The notes: generated by a model from the letters alone, not told the origin. A DNA stretch of 34,695 nt from Ectothiorhodospiraceae bacterium (GCA_020831845.1 JAFIFV010000055.1:1-34695), one strand, 5' to 3'; numbered from the stretch's first letter, positions 22,459 through 31,590 are shown. A program made the numbers and translations.

Positions 22459-22485
22459 TTAAGGAAACACTGAAGTATTCCTTAA
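22459..22485. repeat. Minimal scar of the IS5-like MITE family flanked by TTAA
   Basis: TTAA (22459-22462), then ggaaacactgaagtattcc, then TTAA (22482-22485). The core begins like the MITE terminus at 17972, allowing a few changes, and ends with the two bases of an opposite end. It looks like an element reduced to one terminus between duplicated TTAA targets. Confidence 0.6.
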
Positions 22486-22538
22486 CGCGAGAGCGGGGAC
22501 CGATCAGCGCCTCCCTGGTGTCCTGAATGAGGACACGA

Positions 22539-23411
22539 CTAGCCGAACACCACCGTGCGATTGTCGTAGCACAGCACCTTGCGGCCCAGGTGGTGCCAGA
22601 TGGCCCGTGCCAGCACGATCTTTTCCAGGTCGCGCCCCTTGCGCACCAGATCCTCTACCGAATCCTTGTGGGTCACCCTCGCCACGTCCTGCTCGATGAT
22701 CGGGCCGGCATCCAGTTCGGTGGTGACGTAATGACTGGTGGCGCCAATGATCTTCACACCACGCTGGTGCGCCTGGTGATACGGCCTCGCACCGGCGAAG
22801 GCCGGCAGGAAGGAATGGTGGATGTTGATGATGCGCTCCGGATAGCGGCTGATGAAATCAGCCGAGAGGATCTGCATGTAGCGGGCGAGCACCACGAAAT
22901 CCACTTCATGCTCCCGCAGCAACGCGATCTGGCGGGCCTCGGCCTCGGGCTTGTTCTCCGGGGTCACCTCCACCACGTGGTAGGGGATGCCGAAGCTCTC
23001 GGCCACCGGTCGCAGATCTTCGTGATTACTGACGATCAGCGGCACCTCCACATTCCACTCGCCGGACTGGCACCGGGCCAGCACATCGTAGACGCAGTGC
23101 GAGAGCTTCGAACAGAACAGCGCCATACGCGGCACCTGGTCGGAGAAATGCAGCTTCCAGCGCATGCTGTAGGGCTGGCCGCAAGCCTGGTCGAAGGCAT
23201 CGGCAATCGCCTCCCGCTGCAACTGAAAGCGGTCCAGCTCCCATTCCACCCGCATGAAGAACACACCCTGGATGGCGTCCACGTGCTGGTCGAGGTCCAG
23301 GATATTGCCGTCATGGCGGGCGATGAAATCCGTCACCGCGGCAATCAGGCCACGCTGGTCGGGACAGTGGATCAGTAGCTGGGCGGATGCCGGCTGCATG
23401 GGCTTGCTCAT
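22539..23411 (-). CDS. purU: Formyltetrahydrofolate deformylase
   Basis: PurU hydrolyses 10-formyl-tetrahydrofolate to formate and tetrahydrofolate, balancing one-carbon pools and supplying formate for purine synthesis. The 290-residue product has an N-terminal ACT domain (about 10-85, beginning LLIHCPDQRGLIAAVTDFIA) and a C-terminal formyl-transferase-like domain. The catalytic residues are N196 and H198 (INIHHSFLP) and D234 (LDAGPII). It is on the minus strand and converges with the aminotransferase gene. No partner gene overlaps it; the adenosyltransferase gene follows upstream after 32 bases. Purine biosynthesis genes purD and purH lie 7-10 kb away. Confidence 0.97.
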   Translation of the reverse strand: MSKPMQPASAQLLIHCPDQRGLIAAVTDFIARHDGNILDLDQHVDAIQGVFFMRVEWELDRFQLQREAIADAFDQACGQPYSMRWKLHFSDQVPRMALFCSKLSHCVYDVLARCQSGEWNVEVPLIVSNHEDLRPVAESFGIPYHVVEVTPENKPEAEARQIALLREHEVDFVVLARYMQILSADFISRYPERIINIHHSFLPAFAGARPYHQAHQRGVKIIGATSHYVTTELDAGPIIEQDVARVTHKDSVEDLVRKGRDLEKIVLARAIWHHLGRKVLCYDNRTVVFG

Positions 23412-23443
23412 AGTGGATGCCAGTCTGGAATCGGGGGTTGTTA

Positions 23444-24016
23444 TCAGCCGTCGCGGTTCTGGCCGGGCTGCCAGAGCACGTCACCGGAGCCGGCACTCTG
23501 GTTCACATGCCGGGCGGCGACGAACAGCCAGTCGGACAAGCGGTTCATGTACTGCAGGGTCAGTGGATTCACCGTTTCCACAGCAGCCAGTGCGGAAATA
23601 TCGCGCTCGGCCCGCCGCACCACGGTACGCGCATGATGCAGATGCGCGGCCGCTGCCGTGCCGCCGGGCAACACGAAGGAGCGCAGCGAGGGCAGTTCCG
23701 CGTTCATGCGGTCGATATCCTGTTCCAGCCAGTGGATCTGCGCCTCGGTGATGCGCAGCGGCGGATAGCGCGGCGTTTCCACTTCCGGGGTGCACAGGTC
23801 GGCGCCGACGTCGAACAGGTCGTTCTGCACCCGCGCCAGCGCGGTGTCCATTGCCTCCGGCACATGAAGCCGGGCCACGCCCAGCACCGCATTGGCTTCA
23901 TCCACGGCGCCGTACGCGGAGACGCGCTGGCCGTGCTTGTCCACCCGGGAACCGTCTCCCAGGCCGGTGGTTCCGGTGTCGCCGGTCCGCGTGTAGATGC
24001 GCGTGAGCCTGACCAT
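23444..24016 (-). CDS. Cob(I)yrinic acid a,c-diamide adenosyltransferase (PduO type)
   Basis: The enzyme transfers adenosyl from ATP to cob(I)alamin, making coenzyme B12. The 190-residue product has the PduO N-terminal ATP-binding motif RIYTRTGDTGTTGLG (6-20), RRAERD (134-139) and NRLSDWLFVAAR (158-169), all diagnostic of the family. The start at 24016 is chosen because its ATG overlaps the stop of the DUF1289 gene (TGATG). A longer frame reaching 24346 is rejected since its extra residues are the out-of-frame reading of DUF1289. No other cobalamin genes are nearby, so this may be for salvage of imported B12. Confidence 0.95.
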   Translation of the reverse strand: MVRLTRIYTRTGDTGTTGLGDGSRVDKHGQRVSAYGAVDEANAVLGVARLHVPEAMDTALARVQNDLFDVGADLCTPEVETPRYPPLRITEAQIHWLEQDIDRMNAELPSLRSFVLPGGTAAAAHLHHARTVVRRAERDISALAAVETVNPLTLQYMNRLSDWLFVAARHVNQSAGSGDVLWQPGQNRDG

Positions 24017-24231
24017 CAGGCGCTGCCGTCCCGCCGCCGCGGCGCGGGCTGCTCCCCGCCCAGCCGGGCTGCCGCAAGCGCGATGACTTCCCGCTTGCGC
24101 TCCACGTCCATGCCCACCCAATGGCCGATCTCGTCCAGGGTGCGACCGCAGCCGATACAGTGTCCGGAGACCCTGTCCAACTGGCAGAGACCCACACAGG
24201 GGGATTCGGGGTAGGGGCTGGACTGGCTCAT
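24016..24231 (-). CDS. DUF1289 small cysteine-rich protein
   Basis: A 71-residue protein with the DUF1289 signature: SPCVGLC (10-16), GHCIGCGRTLDEI (23-35), then a helix with W38. Four conserved cysteines suggest a zinc- or iron-sulfur-binding ribbon; the function is unknown. Its TGA overlaps the ATG of the adenosyltransferase by one base, so the two are translationally coupled. Whether it helps metal or cobalamin handling is a guess from this coupling. It has no signal peptide. Confidence 0.9.
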   Translation of the reverse strand: MSQSSPYPESPCVGLCQLDRVSGHCIGCGRTLDEIGHWVGMDVERKREVIALAAARLGGEQPAPRRRDGSA

Positions 24232-24352
24232 GCAACGGCTCCGGCGTGGATGCGGGGTCGCAGTCCGCAGAACGTCTCGTCGTTTGCGGGACCACCACTA
24301 TGGGAACAACGGCAGACATTCTCGCCAGCCGGAGGCCGTTTGACAACTTCGG

Positions 24353-26326
24353 TTATTGCTCGCTGTCGTCACCTTCCCGCTGGGCCAGTTGCAGACTGCC
24401 GTCAAACGGGGGCATCAGCGGAACCGCGCTGGCCAGCCGGCGAGGCTCGCCGTAGAGTTGCCAGTCAAACACCGCGCGGAAGGCGAGCACGCTTTTCACG
24501 TAATCGCGGGTTTCACCGAAGGTGATGTTTTCCACCCACACCTGGGCCGGCAGGCCTGCGTTGTCACGGCGCCAGCCGTCCACACGGCCGGGACCGGCGT
24601 TATAGGCCGCCGCCGCCATCACCAGGTTACCGTCGAAGCGCTTCAGCATTTGGTCCAGGTAGGCGGCGCCCAGGGCGAGGTTCATGTCCGGTTCGTACAG
24701 CTTACTGGTGGTGAACCCGGAGATACCGAGCCGGCTGGCCACGTTCCTGCCGGTACCCGGCATGACCTGCATCAACCCCATGGCCCCCACCGGCGACCGG
24801 GCATCCGGGGTAAACGCGCTTTCCTTCCGCATCAGCGCATAGACGAGCCCCATGTCCACGTCGGAGTCGCGGGCGCGGTTGGCCATGGTTTCCCGGAACG
24901 CCAGCGGGAAACGCAGCTCCAGTGCATCGTGCAGGCCGGCGCGATTGGCGGCATTGATCATGCGGTCGTACCAGCCCCAGTCGCGGGCAAGCTGCGCCGC
25001 CTGGGCCCAGTCGCCGGCATCGGCCCCGGCGAGGCCGGCCTGCCACTCGCGGCGCGCTTCCTCGGCGAAGCCGAGCAGGTGGAATTCCCGCGCCCGGGCC
25101 AGCGCGGGGCGACGTTCAAGCTCGGCCATCCTCGCTTCGTCCCGGGGGCCGGGCTGATGATTCATGGCATAGTCCTGGCCCAGCCAGTCCGCCGCCAGGA
25201 AACCGTAGTAATGGCGCTCCCCTGCCAGTTCCTGCAGAAGCTCCCTGGCCTGATCTTCATCACCGGTGCGTGCGAGCGCATAGGCCTTCCAGTAACGCCA
25301 TTCGGACTGCGCCTGCATGTCATCCGGCAAGGCCCAGATCGCACCCACCAGGCGTTGCCACTCCTGCCTGCTCAGCGCCATTCTGGCGGCCCACTCGCGT
25401 ACCTGGTTGTCCACCGCATCTTCCGGCAGCGATTCCAGCCACGACAGCGCCTCCGGACGCCGGCTGAAGGCGGCACGCAGGGCCACGTGACGGCGCAGCT
25501 CGCTGACCACCTCGAAACTCAGCCATTGCTGGTCGCGGTAACGGTCCAGCAGCGCCATGGCCGCGTCCTGATCGGACACGCCAAGACGGCGGAAACCATC
25601 CCGCACCAGCAACTGCCCCCGCTCGGAGCTGACGTCAAACGCCGGCCTGCGCAGCGCCCGCTCCGGATTCGCGGCCACGGCAAGCCAATACTGCAGCCAG
25701 CGCTTTTCGTTGGACTCCAGCCGCGGCTCCAGCGCACGCGCCAGGTTTGTATTGCCCGACAGCATGATCAGACGGATGCGCTCCCAGCGACGCTCGGCGC
25801 TCAGCGCGTGGCGCTGGTACAACTCGGCGAAGACCGGATCACAGGCGTCGGGTTGCGAATGCCCCACGGTCCAGAGCACGCGGGCACGGTCCAGCCAGGC
25901 GTCATCCACGCCGCTGGCATGCCGTTCGGCACGCAGGCGATAGCATTCCAGCGCGGCACCCGGCTGACCTGCATCCGCCTGCCTGAACGCAGCCCAGTCG
26001 GCACGACGCCCCTGCAGGTGCAACCAGCGGGTGGCAAGCAGCCCTGCAACCGGGAGGTCGCCGTGCTCATCCATGAACGCCTCGATCTGGGCGGCGGATG
26101 CCCGACTGAGATTCTGGTTCAGGTGCTGGTAACGCAGATAGGGGGCGAGGGGGTAGCCGACCAGCTTGCGCTCGATGGCCTCCAGGTCCGAGACACGCTT
26201 GCCGTCCTTGAGCAGGGTGTAGGCATCGGCGAACTGCTTGCGCTGCTCTTCCAGTGCCGCCTCCGCCCAGGCCGTCCCGTACCACACCAGCGACAACAGC
26301 AGGACGAGACGAGCAACCGCAACCAT
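24353..26326 (-). CDS. slt: Soluble lytic murein transglycosylase (Slt70-like)
   Basis: A periplasmic enzyme that cuts the glycan strands of peptidoglycan to 1,6-anhydro-muropeptides. Numbered from 26326 it has 657 residues. A signal peptide (1-21, ending GTAWA) is followed by the long superhelical U- and linker domain (about 22-480) and the C-terminal lysozyme-like domain. The catalytic glutamate is E502 in MRKESAFTPDARSPVGAMGL, with AAAAYNAGPGRV (571-582) and ENITFGETRDYVKSVLAF (599-616) as family motifs. The start at 26326 gives a proper signal peptide and follows ggggggt. An upstream ATG 42 bases away and the 703-residue reading are less likely. It has no operon partner within 100 bases. 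Confidence 0.95.
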   Translation of the reverse strand: MVAVARLVLLLSLVWYGTAWAEAALEEQRKQFADAYTLLKDGKRVSDLEAIERKLVGYPLAPYLRYQHLNQNLSRASAAQIEAFMDEHGDLPVAGLLATRWLHLQGRRADWAAFRQADAGQPGAALECYRLRAERHASGVDDAWLDRARVLWTVGHSQPDACDPVFAELYQRHALSAERRWERIRLIMLSGNTNLARALEPRLESNEKRWLQYWLAVAANPERALRRPAFDVSSERGQLLVRDGFRRLGVSDQDAAMALLDRYRDQQWLSFEVVSELRRHVALRAAFSRRPEALSWLESLPEDAVDNQVREWAARMALSRQEWQRLVGAIWALPDDMQAQSEWRYWKAYALARTGDEDQARELLQELAGERHYYGFLAADWLGQDYAMNHQPGPRDEARMAELERRPALARAREFHLLGFAEEARREWQAGLAGADAGDWAQAAQLARDWGWYDRMINAANRAGLHDALELRFPLAFRETMANRARDSDVDMGLVYALMRKESAFTPDARSPVGAMGLMQVMPGTGRNVASRLGISGFTTSKLYEPDMNLALGAAYLDQMLKRFDGNLVMAAAAYNAGPGRVDGWRRDNAGLPAQVWVENITFGETRDYVKSVLAFRAVFDWQLYGEPRRLASAVPLMPPFDGSLQLAQREGDDSEQ

Positions 26327-26538
26327 AGACCCCCCGGAAGGATAAGGAAGCGCAAGGCACCTCCACATAGAACTGGTCTTAGCATGCACGCAAAAGTAGT
26401 TGAAAAAAAGGGGAGATTGCGGAAATCTTGATGCAGTACGCAGTCGCCGTGGCGACGCCGTCACAGGAAAGGGAGCATTGAAAGATCGCTACGATGGCCG
26501 TAGCGATATCGATTGAGAAAAGCTATGCGGAAAAGCCG

Positions 26539-26994
26539 TCAGTCCGACAACTCGCGGATCTCTTCCTCCCTGGTCCAGGTGGAGGTACGTCCGAACATCG
26601 GCGCGCCCACATAGCCCCGCAGACTCAGGGTATCCTCATCCTCCAGATCCATGCGCGCACGGTAGGTGTTCCCGTTCTCGGGGTCGTAGACCCGGCCTCC
26701 TTCCCAGCGGTTGTCGCGACGGGGGGCCGGCTCCATGTCCCACAGTATCTTCAGGCCGATCAGTTCCCTGTCCCGCAGATCCGAATCCGGGTTGTTGCTG
26801 TCGCGGGCCAGTTCGCCCTCGTCGTCGTAGGGATTTTCCAGCCAGACGGTATGGCCGCAATAGGCATCCCCGCAACGGGAGATTTCGATCTGGGCGCTGC
26901 CTCCTTCGGTCAGCCACACCCCCTCCGGTGACGCTGCCATGCCCAGGGGCGGCAACGCGGCGGCCAGGAGTCCCGTCAACAGATATCGCTTCAT
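26539..26994 (-). CDS. DUF2147 family periplasmic protein
   Basis: A 151-residue exported protein with a signal peptide (1-20, ending LGMA). It contains the DUF2147 pattern: SPEGVWLTEGGSAQIEISRC (22-41), the disulfide-like pair C41 and C46, GLKILWDM (80-87), WEGGRVYDPENGNTYRARM (97-115) and LSLRGYVG (123-130). The fold is lipocalin-like and its role is unknown. The start at 26994 is preferred over the longer frame to 27324, which runs antisense-like through alaA. It lies 67 bases downstream of alaA on the same strand, so it may be part of that transcript. Confidence 0.9.
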   Translation of the reverse strand: MKRYLLTGLLAAALPPLGMAASPEGVWLTEGGSAQIEISRCGDAYCGHTVWLENPYDDEGELARDSNNPDSDLRDRELIGLKILWDMEPAPRRDNRWEGGRVYDPENGNTYRARMDLEDEDTLSLRGYVGAPMFGRTSTWTREEEIRELSD

Positions 26995-27061
26995 ACGCGT
27001 ATGCTCTCCCAGGATGCCCGCATGGGCGTTTCCCTCAGTGTATGCAAGTGCAGCCCTTTCG

Positions 27062-28276
27062 TCAGCGGCGTTGCCGCGCGAGAAAACGGCCCAGCTTGTC
27101 CATGGCCACTTCCAGTTCGTCCCGGTGGGGCAGGAAGACCAGGCGCAGGTGATCCGGCTGCGGCCAGTTGAACGCGGTCCCCTCCACCAGCAGCAGGTGT
27201 TCCTGGCGCAACAGCTCCAGCACCACCTGACGGTCATCGGTAATCGGGTAGATCTCGGGGTCCAGGCGCAGAAAGAAGTACAGCGCCCCCTGCGGCTTGA
27301 CGCAGGTGACGCCCGGCATTTCATTCAGCGCCTCGTGCGCCAGCGCGCGCTGCTCGTAGAGCCGCCCGCCGGGCACGATCAGGTCGTTGATACTCTGGTA
27401 TCCGCCCAATGCGGTCTGGATGGCATGCTGGGCCGGCACGTTCGCGCACAGACGCATGGACGCCAGGATATTGAGGCCCTCGACGTAGTCCCTGGCATGG
27501 TCCTGGGGACCGCTGATGGTCATCCAGCCGGAACGGAACCCGGCGATGCGGTAGACCTTGGACAGGCCGCTGAAGGTCAGCGTGAGTACGTCATCCGACA
27601 GCGTGGGCAGGGACACGTGCTCGGCTTCGTCGAACAGGATCTTGTCGTAGATCTCGTCAGCAAACAGGATCAGGTCGTGACGCCGTGCCAGTTCCACGAT
27701 CTGCTCCAGCATCACGCGGCTGTAGACCGCACCGGTGGGATTGTTCGGGTTGATCACGACGATGCCGCGCGTGCGCTCGGTGATCTTGGCTTCCATATCG
27801 GCGAGATCCGGCTGCCAGCCGTTGGCCTCGTCGCAGCGGTAATGCACCGGGCGACCACCCGACAGGCTGACGGCGGCGGTCCAGAGCGGGTAATCCGGTG
27901 CCGGGATCAGCATCTCGTCGCCGTTGTTCAGCAGCCCCTGCATGGCCATCACGATCAGCTCGCTGACGCCGTTGCCGAGGAAAATGTCGTCCAGGCTCAC
28001 ATCCCGGACGCCCCGCTGCTGCCACTGCTGCTGGATCGCCTTGCGCGCCGAGAAGATGCCCTTGGCGTCGGAGTAGCCCTGTGCCGTGGGCAGGTTGTAG
28101 ATCACGTCCTGCAGGATCTCGTCCGGGGCCTCGAAGCCGAATGGTGCCGGATTGCCGATGTTCAGCTTCATGATCCGGTGGCCTTCGTCTTCCAGACGCT
28201 TGGCTTCCTCCAGGACGGGGCCGCGGATGTCGTAACAGACGTCGGCCAGCTTGTGTGACTTGCTGATGGCTCGCAT
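27062..28276 (-). CDS. alaA: Alanine-synthesising aminotransferase AlaA
   Basis: A class I PLP aminotransferase making alanine from pyruvate and glutamate. The 404-residue product is nearly the E. coli AlaA length. Visible PLP residues are N179 (INPNNPTG), D207 and Y210 (FADEIYDK), the Schiff-base lysine K240 (SGLSKVYRIAGFRSGW) and R248. The N-terminus MRAISKSHKLADVCYDIRGP matches the AlaA/YfbQ group rather than aspartate aminotransferases. A weak promoter with -10 TATACT is at 28315-28320. Confidence 0.95.
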   Translation of the reverse strand: MRAISKSHKLADVCYDIRGPVLEEAKRLEDEGHRIMKLNIGNPAPFGFEAPDEILQDVIYNLPTAQGYSDAKGIFSARKAIQQQWQQRGVRDVSLDDIFLGNGVSELIVMAMQGLLNNGDEMLIPAPDYPLWTAAVSLSGGRPVHYRCDEANGWQPDLADMEAKITERTRGIVVINPNNPTGAVYSRVMLEQIVELARRHDLILFADEIYDKILFDEAEHVSLPTLSDDVLTLTFSGLSKVYRIAGFRSGWMTISGPQDHARDYVEGLNILASMRLCANVPAQHAIQTALGGYQSINDLIVPGGRLYEQRALAHEALNEMPGVTCVKPQGALYFFLRLDPEIYPITDDRQVVLELLRQEHLLLVEGTAFNWPQPDHLRLVFLPHRDELEVAMDKLGRFLARQRR

Positions 28277-28314
28277 GCGCTCAACCAGAGTAGTGGTGGT
28301 TTGGAAAACGGCTC

Positions 28315-28343
28315 AGTATAGCGGGGAGTTCGCCCGGAGTTGA
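28315..28343 (-). promoter_or_regulatory. Possible alaA promoter
   Basis: On the minus strand, TATACT (28315-28320) matches the -10 consensus at 5 of 6 positions, 38 bases before the alaA start. The best -35 at 17 bases (tcaact) is poor. The call is weak. Confidence 0.35.
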
Positions 28344-28459
28344 GAGGGACATGTGGACGACGCTGCGCCGCTCCGGCATACCGAAACCATTTGCAGCATA
28401 ACGATTGCCGCCAGTCCGCCCGCCGGGTCGGAGACGCCTCGCCCAGTCTCCACTCCCGG

Positions 28460-29572
28460 TCACTCGCCGCCCAGATTCGACAGCCGGCGGATGCGGGCCT
28501 CCAGCGGCGGATGGGTGGCCATCAGCCGGCTGGCCTTTTCCGGGAAATGCTTGAACGGATTGACGATGAACAGGTGCTGGGTAGCACGATTAGCCCCCGG
28601 AAACGGGGCCGCCTGCTGCGAGAGCTTGCCCAACGCGGACATCAGGCCGTGGGGGTTTCGGGTCAGCCGTACGCTGGTGGCATCGGCGAGGAATTCCCGC
28701 TGACGGGAGACCGCCATCTGCACCAGCTTGGCAAACACCGGCGCCAGCGCCGCAACCAGGAACAGGATCAGCAGTGCCACGGCCGCCCCGCCTCCTCCGC
28801 CCCGGCCGGAGCCGGAGGTTCGTACCCTGCCACCGCCCCGACCGCTCACGTAGACCACCCGCCAGGCTGTATCCGCAACCAGGGCGATCAGTCCCACCAG
28901 CGTGCTGACAGCGGTGGCATAGCGCATATCCAGATTGACGATATGACCCACCTCATGGCCGACCACACCCTGCAGCTCATCGCGGTTCAGCGTATCCAGC
29001 AGACCTCGGGTAACACCGATCGCACTGCGGCGCAGCGTCAGTCCGGTGGCGAAGGCGTTCAGCGCCTCGGTCTCGATCACGTAGACCTGCGGCTTGGGAA
29101 TGCCTGCGGCGATGGCCATTTCCTCGACCACGTTGTGCAGTATCGGCTCGTCGTCACGGTCAACCTGCCTGGCACCGGTGATGCGCAGTACGATGCGGTC
29201 GCCCTGCTTCATCGCGATCAGCGTCCACAACAGGCTGGCCGCAATCATCAACGTCGCGCCCCAGGCACCCCAGGCGCTGGGAAACCAGATGGTGTCCAGC
29301 TCCCAGGCCGTCTCTCCGAGAAAGATTTCCAGGTTCCACCCAAGGACGTAACCCATCAGCCCACCGATGAACAGCAGGAGAAGAACCAGTCGCGTGGTGG
29401 CCCGGCTGTTCGCACGGGCGGCGGAGACGAAATCGGTACGGCGCAGCATCTTCTGCTGCATGCCCGGCTGCGCGGCCGCAGTGGCATTCAGCGGGTCGCC
29501 ACACAGCCGGCAGCTGGCGGCACGCGCGCTGTTGGCGGCGCCGCAGTCGGGACACTGGATGGTCGCGCCCAT
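28460..29572 (-). CDS. M48 family zinc metallopeptidase with N-terminal zinc ribbon
   Basis: An HtpX-like membrane peptidase of 370 residues. A short zinc ribbon (C7, C10, C21 and C24) precedes hydrophobic segments at about 60-80, 103-121, 221-240 and 263-285. The catalytic motif is HEVGH (206-210), with the third zinc ligand E293 in REFLAD. A Gly/Arg-rich stretch (244-262) separates the last two membrane segments. It is co-oriented with lemA, whose stop is 18 bases before its start. LemA with an M48 peptidase is a common pair thought to act in membrane protein quality control; the ribbon suggests regulation by a partner or by metal. The last part carries THPPLEARIRRL, typical of the family's end. 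Confidence 0.93.
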   Translation of the reverse strand: MGATIQCPDCGAANSARAASCRLCGDPLNATAAAQPGMQQKMLRRTDFVSAARANSRATTRLVLLLLFIGGLMGYVLGWNLEIFLGETAWELDTIWFPSAWGAWGATLMIAASLLWTLIAMKQGDRIVLRITGARQVDRDDEPILHNVVEEMAIAAGIPKPQVYVIETEALNAFATGLTLRRSAIGVTRGLLDTLNRDELQGVVGHEVGHIVNLDMRYATAVSTLVGLIALVADTAWRVVYVSGRGGGRVRTSGSGRGGGGGAAVALLILFLVAALAPVFAKLVQMAVSRQREFLADATSVRLTRNPHGLMSALGKLSQQAAPFPGANRATQHLFIVNPFKHFPEKASRLMATHPPLEARIRRLSNLGGE

Positions 29573-29590
29573 GGCAGTCGGGGCCGGAGG

Positions 29591-30160
29591 CTAGCGCAGC
29601 GAGACCTGCGGCGCCGCGCGCTCCTGCGTGTCTATCTCGAAATAGGTGGCGTGGCGGAAACCGAACAGCCGGGCAACGATATTGGAAGGGAAGGATTCCA
29701 CCGCCGTGTTCTTGGCCATCACACTGTCGTTGTAGTGCTGCCGGGAGAAGGCGATGCGATTCTCGGTGCTGGCCAGCTCTTCCATCAGGTTGGCCACGCT
29801 CTGGTTTGCCTTCAGGTCCGGGTAGTTCTCCATCAGCGCGAACAGCCGTCCGAGGGCGCCGGTCAGCAGTTGTTCAGCGGGGTTGGCTTCTTCCGGCCCC
29901 TTGCCCTCAGTCTCCACCGCGCGGGCCCGCGCCTCGACAACCTGTCGCAGCGTCTCGCGCTCGTGGCTCATGTAACCCTGTACGGATTCCACCAGGTTGG
30001 GAATCAGATCGTGGCGGCGCTTGAGCTGCACATCGATCTGCCGCCAGCCATTGCGCACCTGGTTCCGTAACTGCACCAGCCGGTTGTAGGCGCTGATGAC
30101 ATAGCCCACCAGTAGCACGATCAAGCCAATGACGATGATTTGACCCAGTTTCAGTTCCAC
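29591..30160 (-). CDS. lemA: LemA family protein (GTG start)
   Basis: A 189-residue inner-membrane protein with one N-terminal membrane helix (about 7-24) and a long helical cytoplasmic or periplasmic domain. Family signatures are YNRLVQLRNQVRNGWRQIDV (25-44), LKRRHDLIPNLVESVQGYM (46-64) and YNDSVMAKNTAVESFPSNIVA. The start codon is GTG at 30158-30160, supported by aaggag (minus strand; 30169-30174 as ctcctt on plus). It is the first gene of the lemA-M48 peptidase pair. LemA proteins have no known enzyme activity. Confidence 0.93.
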   Translation of the reverse strand: MELKLGQIIVIGLIVLLVGYVISAYNRLVQLRNQVRNGWRQIDVQLKRRHDLIPNLVESVQGYMSHERETLRQVVEARARAVETEGKGPEEANPAEQLLTGALGRLFALMENYPDLKANQSVANLMEELASTENRIAFSRQHYNDSVMAKNTAVESFPSNIVARLFGFRHATYFEIDTQERAAPQVSLR

Positions 30161-30272
30161 GACGCCTGCTCCTTGTGGATTGTTGTAGTGTCGGGCTAGT
30201 CCGCTTCAATAACATAGCCCCAGGCATCGTGTGCAGCCGTGACCGGTGCCGCAGTTCACGACAGCCGCCGGC

Positions 30273-31562
30273 TCAGGCCTGCTCCCTCGCCACCGCGCGG
30301 TAGCCGATGTCCCGCCGGCAGTAAACGCCATTCCACTGGATCGTGTCCACCAGCGCGTAGGCATTACGCTGCGCCGTGGTCACGCTGTCCCCCAGCGCGC
30401 AGACACAGAGCACACGGCCGCCGCTGGTCACCACTTCTCCCTGGGCGTTGCGGGCAGTGCCTGCATGGAACACCTTGGCGCCCTCCAGTTCCCGCTCGGG
30501 CAATCCCCTGATGACATCGCCCCTGGGATAATCACCGGGGTAGCCGGCGGCGGCCAGCACAACCCCGAGGCTGACCTTGGGCGACCAGTGGCACTCCACC
30601 TGGTCCAGCCGACCCTCGATCGCCGCCTCGCACAGCTCGGTAATGTCGGATTCCAGCCGCAGCATGATCGGCTGCGTCTCCGGGTCGCCCATGCGGCAGT
30701 TGAACTCCAGTACCTTGGGCGCTCCGTCCGAACCGATCATGAGTCCCGCGTACAGGAACCCCGTATAGCGATTGCCCTCGGCCGCCATGCCCCGCACGGT
30801 GGGTTCGATGACCTCGCGCATGGCACGCTTATGGGCCTGCCGGTCCAGCACCGGCGCCGGCGAATAGGCACCCATGCCACCGGTATTCGGGCCGCGGTCG
30901 CCCTCGTCCCGGGCCTTGTGGTCCTGGGAGCTCGCCAGCGGCAGGATGTGCTCGCCATCCACCATGACGATGAAGCTGGCCTCCTCGCCCACCAGGAATT
31001 CCTCGACCACGACACGGGCCCCTGCATCACCGAAGGCATTCTGCTCCAGCATGCTGTCCACGGCCGCCAGAGCCTCGTCCACGGTCTGCGCGACCACCAC
31101 GCCCTTCCCCGCGGCCAGGCCATCGGCCTTCACCACGATGGGCGCACCCTGCTGCTGCACGTAGGCCCGGGCTTCGGCGGCGTCGGTAAACGTGGCGTAG
31201 GCCGCCGTGGGGATCGCATGTCGGGCCAGGAAATCCTTGGAAAAGGCTTTGGAGCCCTCCAGCTGTGCCGCCCCCTTGCTCGGCCCAAAGCAGGCAAGTC
31301 CGGCCTCGCGGAAGGCGTCCACGACACCCAGCACCAATGGCTGCTCCGGACCGACGATGGTCAGGTCCACCGCCTCGCGGCGGGCGAAATCCACCAGCCC
31401 CCGGACATCATCCACCTCGAGGTCAACGTTCTCGCACTTTGCCTCCAGGGCCGTGCCAGCATTGCCGGGCGCGACAAACACTTGTCTGACCCTGGGCGAC
31501 CTTGCGGCAGTCCATGCCAATGCGTGCTCACGACCGCCGCCTCCGATAACCAGTACCTTCAT
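30273..31562 (-). CDS. purD: Phosphoribosylamine-glycine ligase
   Basis: PurD joins glycine to phosphoribosylamine with ATP, the second step of purine synthesis. The 429-residue protein begins MKVLVIGGGGREHALAW, the diagnostic N-terminal motif. The ATP-grasp domain spans about 100-290, with IPTAAYATF (97-105), PIVVKADGLAAGKGV and LEFNCRMGDPETQ as landmarks. It lies 28 bases after purH on the same strand, the usual purH-purD order, so the two form an operon. The final EQA matches the normal C-terminus. Confidence 0.98.
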   Translation of the reverse strand: MKVLVIGGGGREHALAWTAARSPRVRQVFVAPGNAGTALEAKCENVDLEVDDVRGLVDFARREAVDLTIVGPEQPLVLGVVDAFREAGLACFGPSKGAAQLEGSKAFSKDFLARHAIPTAAYATFTDAAEARAYVQQQGAPIVVKADGLAAGKGVVVAQTVDEALAAVDSMLEQNAFGDAGARVVVEEFLVGEEASFIVMVDGEHILPLASSQDHKARDEGDRGPNTGGMGAYSPAPVLDRQAHKRAMREVIEPTVRGMAAEGNRYTGFLYAGLMIGSDGAPKVLEFNCRMGDPETQPIMLRLESDITELCEAAIEGRLDQVECHWSPKVSLGVVLAAAGYPGDYPRGDVIRGLPERELEGAKVFHAGTARNAQGEVVTSGGRVLCVCALGDSVTTAQRNAYALVDTIQWNGVYCRRDIGYRAVAREQA

Positions 31563-31590
31563 GTGCTTTGCCTCATTCGCTCGCGCTTCC

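Noticed and set aside
23444..24346. 300-residue fusion reading of the adenosyltransferase
   Set aside because: The extra N-terminal part is an out-of-frame reading of DUF1289, and the TGATG overlap marks the true start at 24016.
24356..26431. Open frame of 691 codons opposite slt
   Set aside because: A shadow of the slt gene with no recognisable domain. The same holds for the long antisense frames at 9235-10851, 16313-17941, 19132-20850, 26939-28258, 28340-30070, 30246-31619 and 31207-33132.
26995..27324. N-terminal extension of DUF2147
   Set aside because: The added residues are out-of-frame alaA sequence; the signal peptide begins at 26994.
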